A stretch of 20,439 bases of DNA from Alphaproteobacteria bacterium (GCA_013152615.1 JAADGA010000260.1:1-20439); one strand, 5' to 3'; shown: positions 6,645-15,393, counted from the first letter of the stretch. Notes: generated from the sequence alone by a model not told the origin. Numbers and translations: made by a program.

Positions 6645-8560
6645 TTGCCGTCTCCCAGATTTCGGGTTATTTCCTCGGCAATTTCCGCGATTTTAAACGG
6701 CTGGCCGGAGACTTTTGACATCAGTACCGTATTGAGCAGATACTGACTGCGCAACAGGGTATTCAACTGGCCGACATTCATCTCGGCCACAATTACCGTG
6801 TCATAGGAGGTCAGCAGCTCCTCCAGATTACGCGGCAACGGCCAGATATGGCGCAGATGGACATGGGCAACATCCTGCCCGTCTTTACGCGCCCGTTTTA
6901 CCGCCTGATGGATGGCACCGTAAGTCGAACCCCAGCCGACAACCACCAGCCTCCCGCCGGGGGCGCCCTGAGACACGTCCTGAAGCGGAATATCACCCGC
7001 AATATTATCAATTTTGGCCTTGCGCACATCGGTCATCCGCTGATGATTGGCGGCGTCATAGGAAATATGACCGCTGTCATAATCCTTCTCAATCCCGCCG
7101 ATCCGGTGCATCAATCCCGGGGTTCCCGGTTTGGCCCATACTCTGGCCAGAGTGTCCGGATCACGCAGGAATGGCTGAAAGCCCTCGGGGTCCTGATGGA
7201 ATTTTACCGGGAAAGGCGCGTAGTCGTTAATATCGGGAATCTTCCACTGTTCCGAGGCATTGGCGATATAACCGTCCGACAGGATCATGACCGGGGTCAT
7301 ATATTTGGTTGCAAGACGCACCGCCTCAATACCGACCTCAAAGCCATCGGTGGAATTGGACACCGACAGCACCACAATCGGCGCATCACCGTTGCGTCCC
7401 CATACCGCCTGATACAGGTCCGACTGTTCGGTTTTGGTCGGCAGCCCGGTTGACGGTCCGGCGCGCTGAATATCGACGATGATCAGCGGCAGTTCGGTAG
7501 TGATGGCGAGGCCGATTGCCTCGGTCTTCAGCGCGATACCCGGACCGGAACTCGTGGTCATGCCAAGCCCGCCGGCAAAAGAGGCGCCGATGGCACTACA
7601 GATAGCGGCAATCTCGTCTTCGGCCTGAAAGGTGATAACGCCGAATTCCTTTAACCCCGACAGGATATGGAGCAGAGGTGACGCCGGAGTGATCGGATAA
7701 GAGCCGAGCATCAGGGTCAGCCCCGCGAGCCGCGAACCACCGAGCAGCCCCCATGCCAGAGATTGATTGCCGTTTACCGTGCGGTACGTCCCTGGGGATT
7801 CCTCATATTTATTGATCTGATAGCGGCGCAGATTGCTTGACATTTCAGCGGTTTCGCCAAAGGCATGACCGGCATTAAGCGCGGCAACATTGGCCCGCGC
7901 TACCTCGGGTACTTTGGCAAATTTCTGGGTAAGCGAATCAATGATCGGCTGTCTTTTACGGCCAAACATCCACATCAGCAGTCCCAGCGTCCACATATTC
8001 TTGCAGCGTAGTGAATCCTTGTTGCCCAGACCATATTGCTTGACCGCCTCAACCGTCATTCTGGTAATATCCATGCGCCGGACATCGAATTTTGACAGGC
8101 TGTCATCATTCAGCGGGTTGGTTATATACCCGGCTTTTTTCAGGTTTTTGGCATTGAAAGCCCCCTCGTCAAGGATGATCAGACCGCCCTTGCGCAGATT
8201 TGAGATATTTACTTTCAGCGCCGCCGGATTCATCACCACCAGCACATCCGGCTCGTCACCGGCGGTTGAGACCTCGACCGAACCAAAATTAATCTGGAAA
8301 GCCGACACGCCGAAAGTGGTGCCAACCGGCGCCCTGATCTCTGCCGGGAAGTCGGGAAAAGTTGACAGGTCACTGCCCTCAAGCGCCGTCACCACCGAAA
8401 ATTGCGTGCCGGTAAGCTGCATGCCATCGCCGGAATCACCGGCAAACCTGACGACGACTGAATCCAGTTCCTGAACTCCGTTACCCTTTCGATCTGGCCC
8501 ATTTCGATCTGGCCCATTCACATCCGGCCCATTCACATCCGGCGACGTTTGCCTACTCAT
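6641..8560 (-). CDS. korA: 2-oxoglutarate (2-oxoacid):ferredoxin oxidoreductase subunit alpha (gamma-alpha fusion)
   Basis: 639 residues. An N-terminal gamma domain, about 33-230, begins VVVRFAGDSGDGMQLTG and contains FPAEIRAPVGTTFGVSAFQI. An alpha domain follows from about 262, with LMLGSYPITPASPLLH, FQAEDEIAAICSAIGAS and SSGPGIALKTEAIG, and then the transketolase C-terminal-like region ending near residue 630. This is the fused KorA form also found in actinobacteria. Start ATG 8560 has AGGGA about 8 bases upstream. Residues 8-25 are a short (N/K)GPD(V/R) repeat ahead of the conserved fold, encoded by 15-bp DNA repeats, so they are probably a dispensable tail. It is the first gene of a korA-korB operon. 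A 14-bp palindrome sits 39 bases upstream of the start codon. Confidence 0.94.
   Translation of the reverse strand: MSRQTSPDVNGPDVNGPDRNGPDRKGNGVQELDSVVVRFAGDSGDGMQLTGTQFSVVTALEGSDLSTFPDFPAEIRAPVGTTFGVSAFQINFGSVEVSTAGDEPDVLVVMNPAALKVNISNLRKGGLIILDEGAFNAKNLKKAGYITNPLNDDSLSKFDVRRMDITRMTVEAVKQYGLGNKDSLRCKNMWTLGLLMWMFGRKRQPIIDSLTQKFAKVPEVARANVAALNAGHAFGETAEMSSNLRRYQINKYEESPGTYRTVNGNQSLAWGLLGGSRLAGLTLMLGSYPITPASPLLHILSGLKEFGVITFQAEDEIAAICSAIGASFAGGLGMTTSSGPGIALKTEAIGLAITTELPLIIVDIQRAGPSTGLPTKTEQSDLYQAVWGRNGDAPIVVLSVSNSTDGFEVGIEAVRLATKYMTPVMILSDGYIANASEQWKIPDINDYAPFPVKFHQDPEGFQPFLRDPDTLARVWAKPGTPGLMHRIGGIEKDYDSGHISYDAANHQRMTDVRKAKIDNIAGDIPLQDVSQGAPGGRLVVVGWGSTYGAIHQAVKRARKDGQDVAHVHLRHIWPLPRNLEELLTSYDTVIVAEMNVGQLNTLLRSQYLLNTVLMSKVSGQPFKIAEIAEEITRNLGDGK
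8490..8543. repeat. 15-bp tandem repeat in the 5' end of korA
   Basis: Two units close to CGATCTGGCCCATTT (8490-8504, 8505-8519) are followed by two units of the form ACATCCGGCCCATTC (8520-8534, and the first part of 8535-8543). In frame with korA they encode repeats of a pentapeptide Asn-Gly-Pro-Asp-Val/Arg. The unit length is a multiple of three, so copy-number change would keep the frame. Confidence 0.85.
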
Positions 8561-8598
8561 TTATCATGTCCCTGATTTACAAAAATTCTTTCTAAGCT

Positions 8599-8612
8599 AC
8601 AGATTAATCTGT
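8599..8612. promoter_or_regulatory. 14-bp perfect palindrome upstream of korA, candidate operator
   Basis: ACAGATTAATCTGT is a perfect dyad in an AT-rich region, 39 bases before the korA start codon. It lies between korA and the terminator of the upstream operon, where the korAB promoter must be. Dyads of this length and position often bind dimeric regulators, but no regulator can be named. No convincing -35/-10 pair was found. Confidence 0.4.
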
Positions 8613-8670
8613 TTCATGACTTTATGTTTTTTTACTCTGTTATTGCAAGATAATATGACGATCCCCGGCA

Positions 8671-8708
8671 AAAAATAAACCACCCGCAGCCGGGGCGTTG
8701 GCTGCGGG
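8671..8708 (-). terminator. Intrinsic terminator of the polysaccharide operon
   Basis: Inverted repeat CCCGCAGCC (8683-8691) and GGCTGCGGG (8700-8708), a perfect 9-bp GC-rich stem with an 8-base loop. Read on the minus strand it is followed by TGGTTTATTTTTTG, a U-rich tail. It lies 38 bases after the stop of the UDP-sugar dehydrogenase gene and would isolate that operon from korAB. Confidence 0.88.
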
Positions 8709-8745
8709 GCTTATTCAGCTTCGATCAGGGCACATGACAGAATAG

Positions 8746-10035
8746 TCACAGTTGCCATTTACGTAATAATGCCGGCGTATCAAGCCCGCGCCACATCGCC
8801 TTGACATCGGCGATCAAGCCGCCCGGGGTCAGCAACCGTTCAAATTGTGATGCGGTTATGGTGGTATATTCCGTATGCGGAACCACCCCGATCACGGCGG
8901 CATAATCATGATCCTTCAGCGCGGCCAGTGACGGCACCAGATCAATATTATAAAAGCGTTTGGCCTCCTTGGGATCGGCAGCCGCGTCATGGACGTCAAC
9001 CTTGAAGCCACGACGGCGCAACCCCTGAATGAGGTCAATAACCTTGGTATTGCGCAGATCAGGGCAATTTTCCTTGAAGGTCAGGCCAAGGACCAGAATT
9101 TTGCCCGCCCCCGACAATTGAGCGCACACCCGCTCGGCAATAAAATCTGCCATACTGTCATTGATCGCCCGGCCCGACAGGATGATGCGCGGATCATGAT
9201 TGACCTGCCGCGCCCGTTCCGCCAGATAAAACGGATCAACGCCGATACAATGACCGCCGACCAGACCCGGGGAGAATTTAAGGAAATTCCATTTGGTGCC
9301 GGCTGCCTCCAGCACATCATAGACGGAAATGCCGAGCTTCTGGAAAATCATCGAAATTTCATTGATAAAGGCGATGTTGATATCCCGTTGCGAGTTTTCA
9401 ATGACCTTTGCCGCCTCTGCCGCCCGGATGCTGGCGGCGGTAAAGGTGCCGCCCGACGTCACCGCGCCGTAAAGCTGTGCCAGCACCGCTGTCACCGCAC
9501 TATTCTGTCCGGCAATGACTTTGGTAATTTTATCAACCGTATGCTCCCGGTCACCGGGATTAATCCTTTCCGGGGAATAACCGAGAAAGAAATCCTCGCC
9601 GCAAACCAGCCCGGAGGCCTGTTCAAGCACCGGGCCGCAGACTTCCTCGGTCACCCCGGGATAAACCGTGCTTTCAAAGACCACAATCGCACCCGTGGTC
9701 AGCACCGGCCCCAAAAGCTCGCATGCTGAACGCACCGGCCCGAGATCGGGGCTGTTATCGTCATGGACCGGGGTCGGTACGGTTACGATATAAACACTGG
9801 CCGCCGCGATGTCGGCCCGGTCGCAGGTCAGGGTTATCCTGCTGGCTTTCAGCCGTTCGGGATCAACTTCGCCGGTTCGGTCAAAACCGTCTTTCAGTTC
9901 CCGCACCCGGTCCTCGCTGATATCAAACCCGGTCACATTAAATTTTCCGGCCATAGCCACCGCCAGCGGCAGTCCGACATATCCCAGACCGACCACCACA
10001 ATGCTGCGATCAGATGTAAAGGCAATATCCGTCAT
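8746..10035 (-). CDS. UDP-sugar (UDP-N-acetylhexosamine-type) 6-dehydrogenase, TviB/WbpA-like
   Basis: 429 residues, full length for the UDP-glucose/GDP-mannose dehydrogenase family. The NAD-binding fold starts IVVVGLGYVGLPLA (GLGYVG at 16-21); VTVPTPV and FESTVYPG follow; the catalytic cysteine is Cys263 in SPGLVGGHCIGVDPFYL; the C-terminal UDP-binding domain contains LGLTFKENCPDLRNT. The sequence is closest in feel to the TviB/Vi-polysaccharide group that oxidises UDP-N-acetyl-glucosamine or -galactosamine to the uronic acid, rather than to UDP-glucose dehydrogenase proper. The start has AGGGA about 6 bases upstream. It is last in an operon with two export proteins, 113 bases after yjbH, and is followed by a clear terminator. 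It would supply an acidic sugar for the exported polymer. Exact substrate is not certain. Confidence 0.9.
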   Translation of the reverse strand: MTDIAFTSDRSIVVVGLGYVGLPLAVAMAGKFNVTGFDISEDRVRELKDGFDRTGEVDPERLKASRITLTCDRADIAAASVYIVTVPTPVHDDNSPDLGPVRSACELLGPVLTTGAIVVFESTVYPGVTEEVCGPVLEQASGLVCGEDFFLGYSPERINPGDREHTVDKITKVIAGQNSAVTAVLAQLYGAVTSGGTFTAASIRAAEAAKVIENSQRDINIAFINEISMIFQKLGISVYDVLEAAGTKWNFLKFSPGLVGGHCIGVDPFYLAERARQVNHDPRIILSGRAINDSMADFIAERVCAQLSGAGKILVLGLTFKENCPDLRNTKVIDLIQGLRRRGFKVDVHDAAADPKEAKRFYNIDLVPSLAALKDHDYAAVIGVVPHTEYTTITASQFERLLTPGGLIADVKAMWRGLDTPALLRKWQL

Positions 10036-10148
10036 AATTTTCCCTGAATTCTGTTAAAGGTTAAATTCATCCCCATACTATACAGTCTTCTTATTATGGT
10101 TAAATAATTAAAAAACCCCTACTGTAGCGCCCGCGGCATAAAAAATAG

Positions 10149-12335
10149 CTATTGTAAAATTTTAGGCCACTGATGATACAGCCGGTTATTGTCACCGGTG
10201 GACAGCAGATCATACAGGCTGCCGCCCTTATTCAGCATCTGGCCGCCGTTTTTATCCAGATTGTTGAAGTTAAAGCGTATCTCCCGCTGAGTGGGCGCGC
10301 CCCAGAATATTTCCAGCGGCATGGTTATATAGATGCCCTTGTCAAAACTGCCGCGCCCGAAATCTGTTGATGACATAGTGGTTACCGTCGCCCACGCGCC
10401 GATGCGGATCCCGTTGGTAAATCTTCGGGAAATATCAAATGTGGCACCATAATCCCCGGCCAGATAACGGCCAACGCTCACTATACTGGTGATATTATGA
10501 TTCCGGCTTTGATAATAGACTGTGGCGTGCCCGGTTAATATATCATAATTCCTGAAAGAGAACATCTGGTTAAAGCCCCGTTGCCGAACCCAGTTCAGAT
10601 CAAGGCCAAAGGCAAGATGCCGGCGGTAGGGCCGATACAGGATTTCCGCGACAACCCCGCCATACATCGTTTCCAGCAAGCCACCGGACAGCCGCAGATA
10701 AGTGTCCGGAGCCACGCGTGTGGTATAGTCGAGCTTCAGTCGTTCAATACCGGTCCGGCCTGCTCTTGAATAGCGGCCAATATTGCTTCTTACTGGCGGA
10801 ATATTTGGCGTGACCGCCGCCGGAATTTTATCAATATTGCCGACAATATACTGTTTCAAGGTCGCCGACAGCGTTAAATGGCGCGTCATCTCGACGGAGC
10901 CGTATAATGCTGCATAAAGATCGGCACGGAAACGGCCATCCTTATTGCCACCAAAATGAGTCAGAAGTTCCGGCTTGAACCCCCAGTTGAATTTCATGCC
11001 ATGGCGCGGATGATAGCTATCCCTGTCTGGCGGCAGGGGTGACACAGTGCGGCCCGGAACCGCCTTGTTATTCTTGCCGGGATCGGAAATCTTACTATCG
11101 GCACGGATTTCCTCTGGACTGCCCAGATGGAGGGCTGCTTTTTCCAGGCCCTGGCGCAGCAGGGAAACCCGTGAGATTACCAGGCCGTCCTTTTCTGAAA
11201 CAATGATAAATTCCTCAATATTACCCGGCATCTTCCGGGTCAGGATGCGCGCCGTCCGACCAATATTCTTCATATCGTTAAAATACGGTCCGGTGGTTTT
11301 TCTGACCTCCACCCTTTGAGCCTCAACCGCTACTGAAATCGGGGATAGTTGCCGTTTCTTCAGGGCAGAATAGGCGGCACGGGCGCCGGTATTTGGTGGA
11401 ATTCCCGAATTTTTGCGAATTAATGAATTTTTCCGAACCAATATCGGCACCGGCTTCGGACTTCTGAACCATTTTTCCGGGTCAAGATTACGCAGATTTC
11501 GCCGGAAAGTCAGCCGGATACCGATGCGGTTGCCCTGATCAAAATCAATCCCGACCGCCGCCCATGACGTCAGTTTGTAATTTACCCCGAAACTAAACGC
11601 CCGGCGTTGTTTCAGGGTGGCAAAGGCGGCAAGTCCGGTCGTGTCTATGCCACTATATTCGGCCTTCAACGTCAGGCCCCTGATCGGAGGATGATATTCC
11701 GCGCCTGCAAAAAAGGCCATATTCTGACCGGAGAAATAACTGCCGGTACGCGGGGTGCCGCTTGATATTATCGCTGAACGCTGAGTGAAGCTGTTATCAA
11801 ACAGGCGGAACATGTTGCTGATTCCACCGCGGGAGCCAAGATAGCCCCAGGCCAGCCCCATGGTAAAATCAACATCATAATAGCGCTTGCTGGCGACAAT
11901 ATATTCCCCGCCGAAACGGCCCATGCCCAAAGCATCCTGAATACCAATAGCCACTTCGGGGATATAACTGCCTTCGGTCAAAAGGCGTATCTTGATATCA
12001 AGCGACCGGTCCACCCCAAAGATTTTCAGCCGGTCACTGGTATAACTCAGCGTTGTCTCAAGCCACGGGGTCGCCTGCCAGGTCGAAAAATACCGGGTGA
12101 CACGATTATCGCGGTAAACCCCGACAGCAAAGGTGCCATCCGGGGCAAAGCGTGCCGTACGCATCCTGATCAATCCAATGCCGCCAAAATTATTGAAGGA
12201 ATAGGAAAATTGACCGGCCTGTGCCGACAAGAATAGAAACGGCAAAAACCCGGCCCCGGCAATCACCGACAGGGCCGGAAATCGCCCGCAATATCTATGT
12301 CGCCATCCCTGTCGTCGCATCGCCCGGGAAATCAC
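10149..12335 (-). CDS. YjbH-like outer-membrane exopolysaccharide protein
   Basis: About 728 residues. An N-terminal signal sequence (basic start, hydrophobic ALSVIAGAGFLPFLFLSAQA) is followed by SYSFNNFGGIGLIRMRTARFAPDGTFAVG, the opening typical of YjbH (DUF940) proteins. Alternating aromatic/hydrophobic stretches and conserved YDVDFTMGLAWGYLGSRGG, FAGAEYHPP and a C-terminal FNNLDKNGG region support an outer-membrane beta-barrel role. In E. coli yjbEFGH produces an exopolysaccharide; the biochemical role of YjbH is not settled. GTG 12335 starts two bases after the stop of the upstream SLBB gene; ATG 12320, five codons in, is the alternative. Neither has a good ribosome site, consistent with translational coupling. 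The middle (about 300-440) is less barrel-like and may be a periplasmic insertion. Confidence 0.88.
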   Translation of the reverse strand: MISRAMRRQGWRHRYCGRFPALSVIAGAGFLPFLFLSAQAGQFSYSFNNFGGIGLIRMRTARFAPDGTFAVGVYRDNRVTRYFSTWQATPWLETTLSYTSDRLKIFGVDRSLDIKIRLLTEGSYIPEVAIGIQDALGMGRFGGEYIVASKRYYDVDFTMGLAWGYLGSRGGISNMFRLFDNSFTQRSAIISSGTPRTGSYFSGQNMAFFAGAEYHPPIRGLTLKAEYSGIDTTGLAAFATLKQRRAFSFGVNYKLTSWAAVGIDFDQGNRIGIRLTFRRNLRNLDPEKWFRSPKPVPILVRKNSLIRKNSGIPPNTGARAAYSALKKRQLSPISVAVEAQRVEVRKTTGPYFNDMKNIGRTARILTRKMPGNIEEFIIVSEKDGLVISRVSLLRQGLEKAALHLGSPEEIRADSKISDPGKNNKAVPGRTVSPLPPDRDSYHPRHGMKFNWGFKPELLTHFGGNKDGRFRADLYAALYGSVEMTRHLTLSATLKQYIVGNIDKIPAAVTPNIPPVRSNIGRYSRAGRTGIERLKLDYTTRVAPDTYLRLSGGLLETMYGGVVAEILYRPYRRHLAFGLDLNWVRQRGFNQMFSFRNYDILTGHATVYYQSRNHNITSIVSVGRYLAGDYGATFDISRRFTNGIRIGAWATVTTMSSTDFGRGSFDKGIYITMPLEIFWGAPTQREIRFNFNNLDKNGGQMLNKGGSLYDLLSTGDNNRLYHQWPKILQ

Positions 12336-12337
12336 CG

Positions 12338-15031
12338 TTAGCGACGACGGGCCAGCACCGCAATCGAGGCTGCTGATACCGCAAGATTCTGGAAAATGCC
12401 GCCGATTTCCTTCACCAGTGACAAGGAACCATACGGGCTGAGATCAGTTGGCACAACAATGGCGGTCCCGGGCGGAACCGTCATATCCCGGTCGCCACCC
12501 CATGAGGACAGGCTGACTGGACGGGCAACACCATTGGGATAAACAATATATACCCGGTCCTCATCCGCCGAACGGGTATAACCGCCGACCTCGTTAATAT
12601 ATTCCTCAACGCCCTTGCCGGGAATGAACTGTAACGCCCCCGGATTGAGGACATCACCCATAGCAACAACAAAATTCGGCCTTTTGGGGATAAACAGGGC
12701 ATCCCCCGCCTCCAACACCGTATCCAGCGACGGGTTGAGCGCCAGCTTCACCGGGTTAGCCTCAATCACCACCCGGCCAATAATTTTTGCATTGACCAGA
12801 TTTTTGGTTAATTGCGCAACCGCCGCCATCGAATCGGCCTTGATATTTTTCTTGACTGAGGCCGAAACCATTGCCGATTGCAGGTGTCTTGCGGTTTTCT
12901 CCAGTTCTTCACGTTGGATTTCCCTGACCCGTTCGCGGGTAAAAATAGCGCCGTAAGGATAGGCCTGATCGGTAAGTCCCCCAGCACGCTTGATCAATTC
13001 AGAAAGTTTTTCGCCCTTTCTGATGGTATAAACCCCCGGTTGCCGGAGTTCGCCGGACAGCAAAACCGCGCCCGACTCAAAATTTGAGAATTTAGACCCG
13101 ACCCGGATACCGGCCCCGGGATTAATCCTGACCGTATCAAGGTTAACCTGATTGCCATTAACATATTTCCACTTCATTTTTATATCGCCCGAAGCGGCAT
13201 TATCTTCCAGATTGGCAATTTCAATATGGGTGATATTGGCGTCATTGGATGTGCCGCCGCTGACCGCAAGCAGCGAGGCAACCGAGGTACCGTGGGTTAT
13301 CGGATAAACCCCGGGAAGCCGGACCGCGCCATCGACAGAAACAATATATTCAAGGATGAACGGCAACATATTATTCACCTGATTATAAATAGCGGGACAG
13401 AAAGGATTGGCGGTTTTCTCTGTTTTGTCTTTGTTTTTCATTGAGTTAATAAAAGCGGCCTGACCGTTTTGACCGCCGCTTAGCGCCCCTAGTCTGGCGA
13501 CCCCGACCTTGCTGTTTTCAGATTCTTTTCTGATAAAAACCGCGCGCGCCGCGGTGGTAAAACGATTGGACTGGGTATCGTTGATAATGCGGGACAGATC
13601 TTTTAAAGGTTTGCAATATCGCGGGTTTATCCGGCCATCCGGCAACCGTGCCGCCACCAAATATTTGCCGGTAACGATCACGTTGCGAACCATATCTGAA
13701 ATCAGGAAAGCAATATCGCTGCGGCCCAGAAAAATAACCCGGTCACTATTTCTCAAGGGGATGTCCTTGCCGCCGGATAGCAGCTTTTCCGGGCTGAACG
13801 CCTGTAGAAATCTAGTTTTGGTTTTAGGCTCCACCCGTTCAATCAGACCGAACAGCAGATAGGGATTTTCTGCCAGATTCCGGGGGTCTCCCAACAGGCC
13901 GCGAACCGTTTTCGCACTGGACAGCGCCCGGAAACCCGGGGTTCTGACGTGACCGGACAACTCCACTCTTCCGGTCTGGGCATTTTCCACCAGATGGGCA
14001 ATGATGGCTTCACCGCTGTAAATATCCTGACCGGCGGAAATCCTGATAAAATCCTGCCTGCCGTTGGCATCCAGTCTGATCCGGGACATCTCATAGCCCG
14101 AGGGTCGCAAAGTGCCGCCGGCCAGTGCCATTGCCGCCCGGAAGGATATGCTGTTGACCCCGGCCGGCAATTCGTAAATGCCCGGTCTGACCACTTCACC
14201 GTCAACGGCGATGGTGGCGCCGATGGTCGGTACCACGATTCTGTCACCATCGTTAAGGGTCTGAAAGCCTGCCGCCTTGCCGCTAAGCAGCGCATAAATA
14301 TCAAAAATAGTTTTTTTGCCGTCACGATAGATCGAAATATTGCGCAATGACCCGGTCTTTTTAATCCCGCCCGCCGCCATCAAAATCTCCAGAGGGGTCG
14401 CCAGACTGGTGGTGTGGACCACCCCCGGGGTGCCGACTTCACCGACAACAAAAACGGAAATATTCCTGACTTCGGCCAGAGAGACATAAACGCTGGCCCC
14501 GATAATACTTTGCCTGACCCGCTTTTTCAGCAGGGATCTGAAGCTGCCATAGCTCATTCCGGTCACGACGATCGGTTTGAGATCAGGGATAATCACCCGG
14601 CCTTCCAGATCAACCTTCACCCTGTAGGTCTCAGGCTTTGATCCCTGAAATGTGATAATAAGCCTGTCCCCGATACCCAGTTTATAGTTATCCGATACCG
14701 TTCCCGTCATGACACTGCCCCCTGACGGGATATTGTCAAAAATAGAATAGCCATATTGACTTATATGGGACTGCAGGCGGTTGCGAAAATCCTTTTCAAG
14801 CCTTGAGGTTCGGGAAATATTTTTTTTGCGTTGCTGAAGAAGCTTGCTCTGGCGTTTCAGATATTCCTGCTGGCGTGCCTGATCCAGCGGCGAAACCACG
14901 GTCGTCGTTTCCCCCTTGGTGACGGCCCGGCTTTTAAGCGCGTTCAGCATTGCCGGATCAATCGTTTGGGCATGGAGCGACTGATATGACAGGGATAATC
15001 CGGCAAAAATAATAAGAACAAGTCTTTTCAA
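12338..15031 (-). CDS. Polysaccharide export protein with six SLBB-like repeats (Wza-related)
   Basis: 897 residues. Signal peptide 1-21 (cut after LHA; no lipobox cysteine, unlike Wza). Coiled, charged segment about 50-95; poly-export domain about 112-190 (YKLGIGDRLIITFQG). SLBB-type repeats, recognised by a hydrophobic-GE/GH-V-xxPG signature, begin near 193, 274, 356, 564, 656 and 789. A hydrophobic C-terminal helix (about 870-893) may form the outer-membrane ring as in Wza. Most Wza proteins are about 380 residues, so this is a much longer channel subunit. The start is TTG 15031, supported by AGAAGGA seven bases upstream; no better ATG is nearby. It heads an operon with yjbH and the UDP-sugar dehydrogenase. 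Role: export of polymer across the periplasm and outer membrane. Confidence 0.9.
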   Translation of the reverse strand: MKRLVLIIFAGLSLSYQSLHAQTIDPAMLNALKSRAVTKGETTTVVSPLDQARQQEYLKRQSKLLQQRKKNISRTSRLEKDFRNRLQSHISQYGYSIFDNIPSGGSVMTGTVSDNYKLGIGDRLIITFQGSKPETYRVKVDLEGRVIIPDLKPIVVTGMSYGSFRSLLKKRVRQSIIGASVYVSLAEVRNISVFVVGEVGTPGVVHTTSLATPLEILMAAGGIKKTGSLRNISIYRDGKKTIFDIYALLSGKAAGFQTLNDGDRIVVPTIGATIAVDGEVVRPGIYELPAGVNSISFRAAMALAGGTLRPSGYEMSRIRLDANGRQDFIRISAGQDIYSGEAIIAHLVENAQTGRVELSGHVRTPGFRALSSAKTVRGLLGDPRNLAENPYLLFGLIERVEPKTKTRFLQAFSPEKLLSGGKDIPLRNSDRVIFLGRSDIAFLISDMVRNVIVTGKYLVAARLPDGRINPRYCKPLKDLSRIINDTQSNRFTTAARAVFIRKESENSKVGVARLGALSGGQNGQAAFINSMKNKDKTEKTANPFCPAIYNQVNNMLPFILEYIVSVDGAVRLPGVYPITHGTSVASLLAVSGGTSNDANITHIEIANLEDNAASGDIKMKWKYVNGNQVNLDTVRINPGAGIRVGSKFSNFESGAVLLSGELRQPGVYTIRKGEKLSELIKRAGGLTDQAYPYGAIFTRERVREIQREELEKTARHLQSAMVSASVKKNIKADSMAAVAQLTKNLVNAKIIGRVVIEANPVKLALNPSLDTVLEAGDALFIPKRPNFVVAMGDVLNPGALQFIPGKGVEEYINEVGGYTRSADEDRVYIVYPNGVARPVSLSSWGGDRDMTVPPGTAIVVPTDLSPYGSLSLVKEIGGIFQNLAVSAASIAVLARRR

Positions 15032-15075
15032 GAGGTTATCCTTCTCGTCATTCTCTTACAAAGATTGATAATAAA

Positions 15076-15104
15076 ATTATATTTTTTAAGGTAAATTCAC
15101 ATTT
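15076..15104 (-). promoter_or_regulatory. Possible promoter of the polysaccharide operon
   Basis: On the minus strand a perfect TATAAT (15076-15081) lies in very AT-rich DNA about 45 bases before the TTG start of the export gene. The matching -35 position is weak. The stretch 15032-15145 holds no gene; besides this it has only a small GCATAT/ATATGC dyad near 15118-15135. Confidence 0.3.
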
Positions 15105-15145
15105 TCTGGGAATGTAGCATATATGATAATATGCGCAAGGATTTT

Positions 15146-15169
15146 AGGGTCAGGAGCTATTAATTACGT
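15146..15169 (+). repeat. Left terminal inverted repeat of the palindromic element
   Basis: 24 bases, exact reverse complement of 15394-15417. Complementarity stops on both sides (T15145/G15418 outside, C15170/T15393 inside), so the boundaries are sharp. Confidence 0.9.
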
Positions 15170-15186
15170 CCATTCTGCGCTAGCAT

Positions 15187-15269
15187 AATTTGACCAGCTA
15201 TTTGGGGAATGTCCGAAGGGCATAGCTGGAGCTACGGTCAAGGGCATTCCCCAAATAGCTGGTCAAATT
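15187..15269. repeat. Internal hairpin A of the palindromic element
   Basis: 25-bp perfect arms (15187-15211 and 15245-15269) with core GACCAGCTATTTGGGGAATG on the left. The loop holds a degenerate third copy of the arm motif: ATAGCTGG, an eight-base insertion, then TCAA at about 15222-15241. Confidence 0.9.
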
Positions 15270-15286
15270 TGCCGCGCCTACAACGG

Positions 15287-15385
15287 GTACCGAAATAAAG
15301 AGAAATTGGTGCCAAGAACAAGACTTGAAAAGGGAACAACCCTTTTCTGTGCTTGTTTTCTGCCAGTTTATCTTTATTTCGGTAC
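15287..15385. repeat. Internal hairpin B of the palindromic element
   Basis: The base GTACCGAAATAAAGA (15287-15301) is exactly complementary to 15371-15385. Pairing continues with isolated mismatches to about 15311/15361, an irregular middle follows, and the 8-bp tip pairs 15327-15334 with 15340-15347. On the minus strand it lies 14 bases after the ispE stop and could act as a 3' structure for that transcript. Confidence 0.85.
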
Positions 15386-15393
15386 AGAATTGT

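Noticed and set aside
7890..8474. 194-codon plus-strand open frame opposite korA
   Set aside because: Antisense to conserved korA sequence; serine/threonine-rich translation without family features.
8989..9729. Long plus-strand open frame (246 codons) opposite the UDP-sugar dehydrogenase
   Set aside because: It is fully antisense to a well-supported gene, its product has no recognisable domain, and codon bias of the real gene opens this frame.
15287..15385. Hairpin B as a classical terminator of ispE
   Set aside because: The stem is long and imperfect and no U-tract follows on the minus strand; it is better explained as part of the palindromic element.
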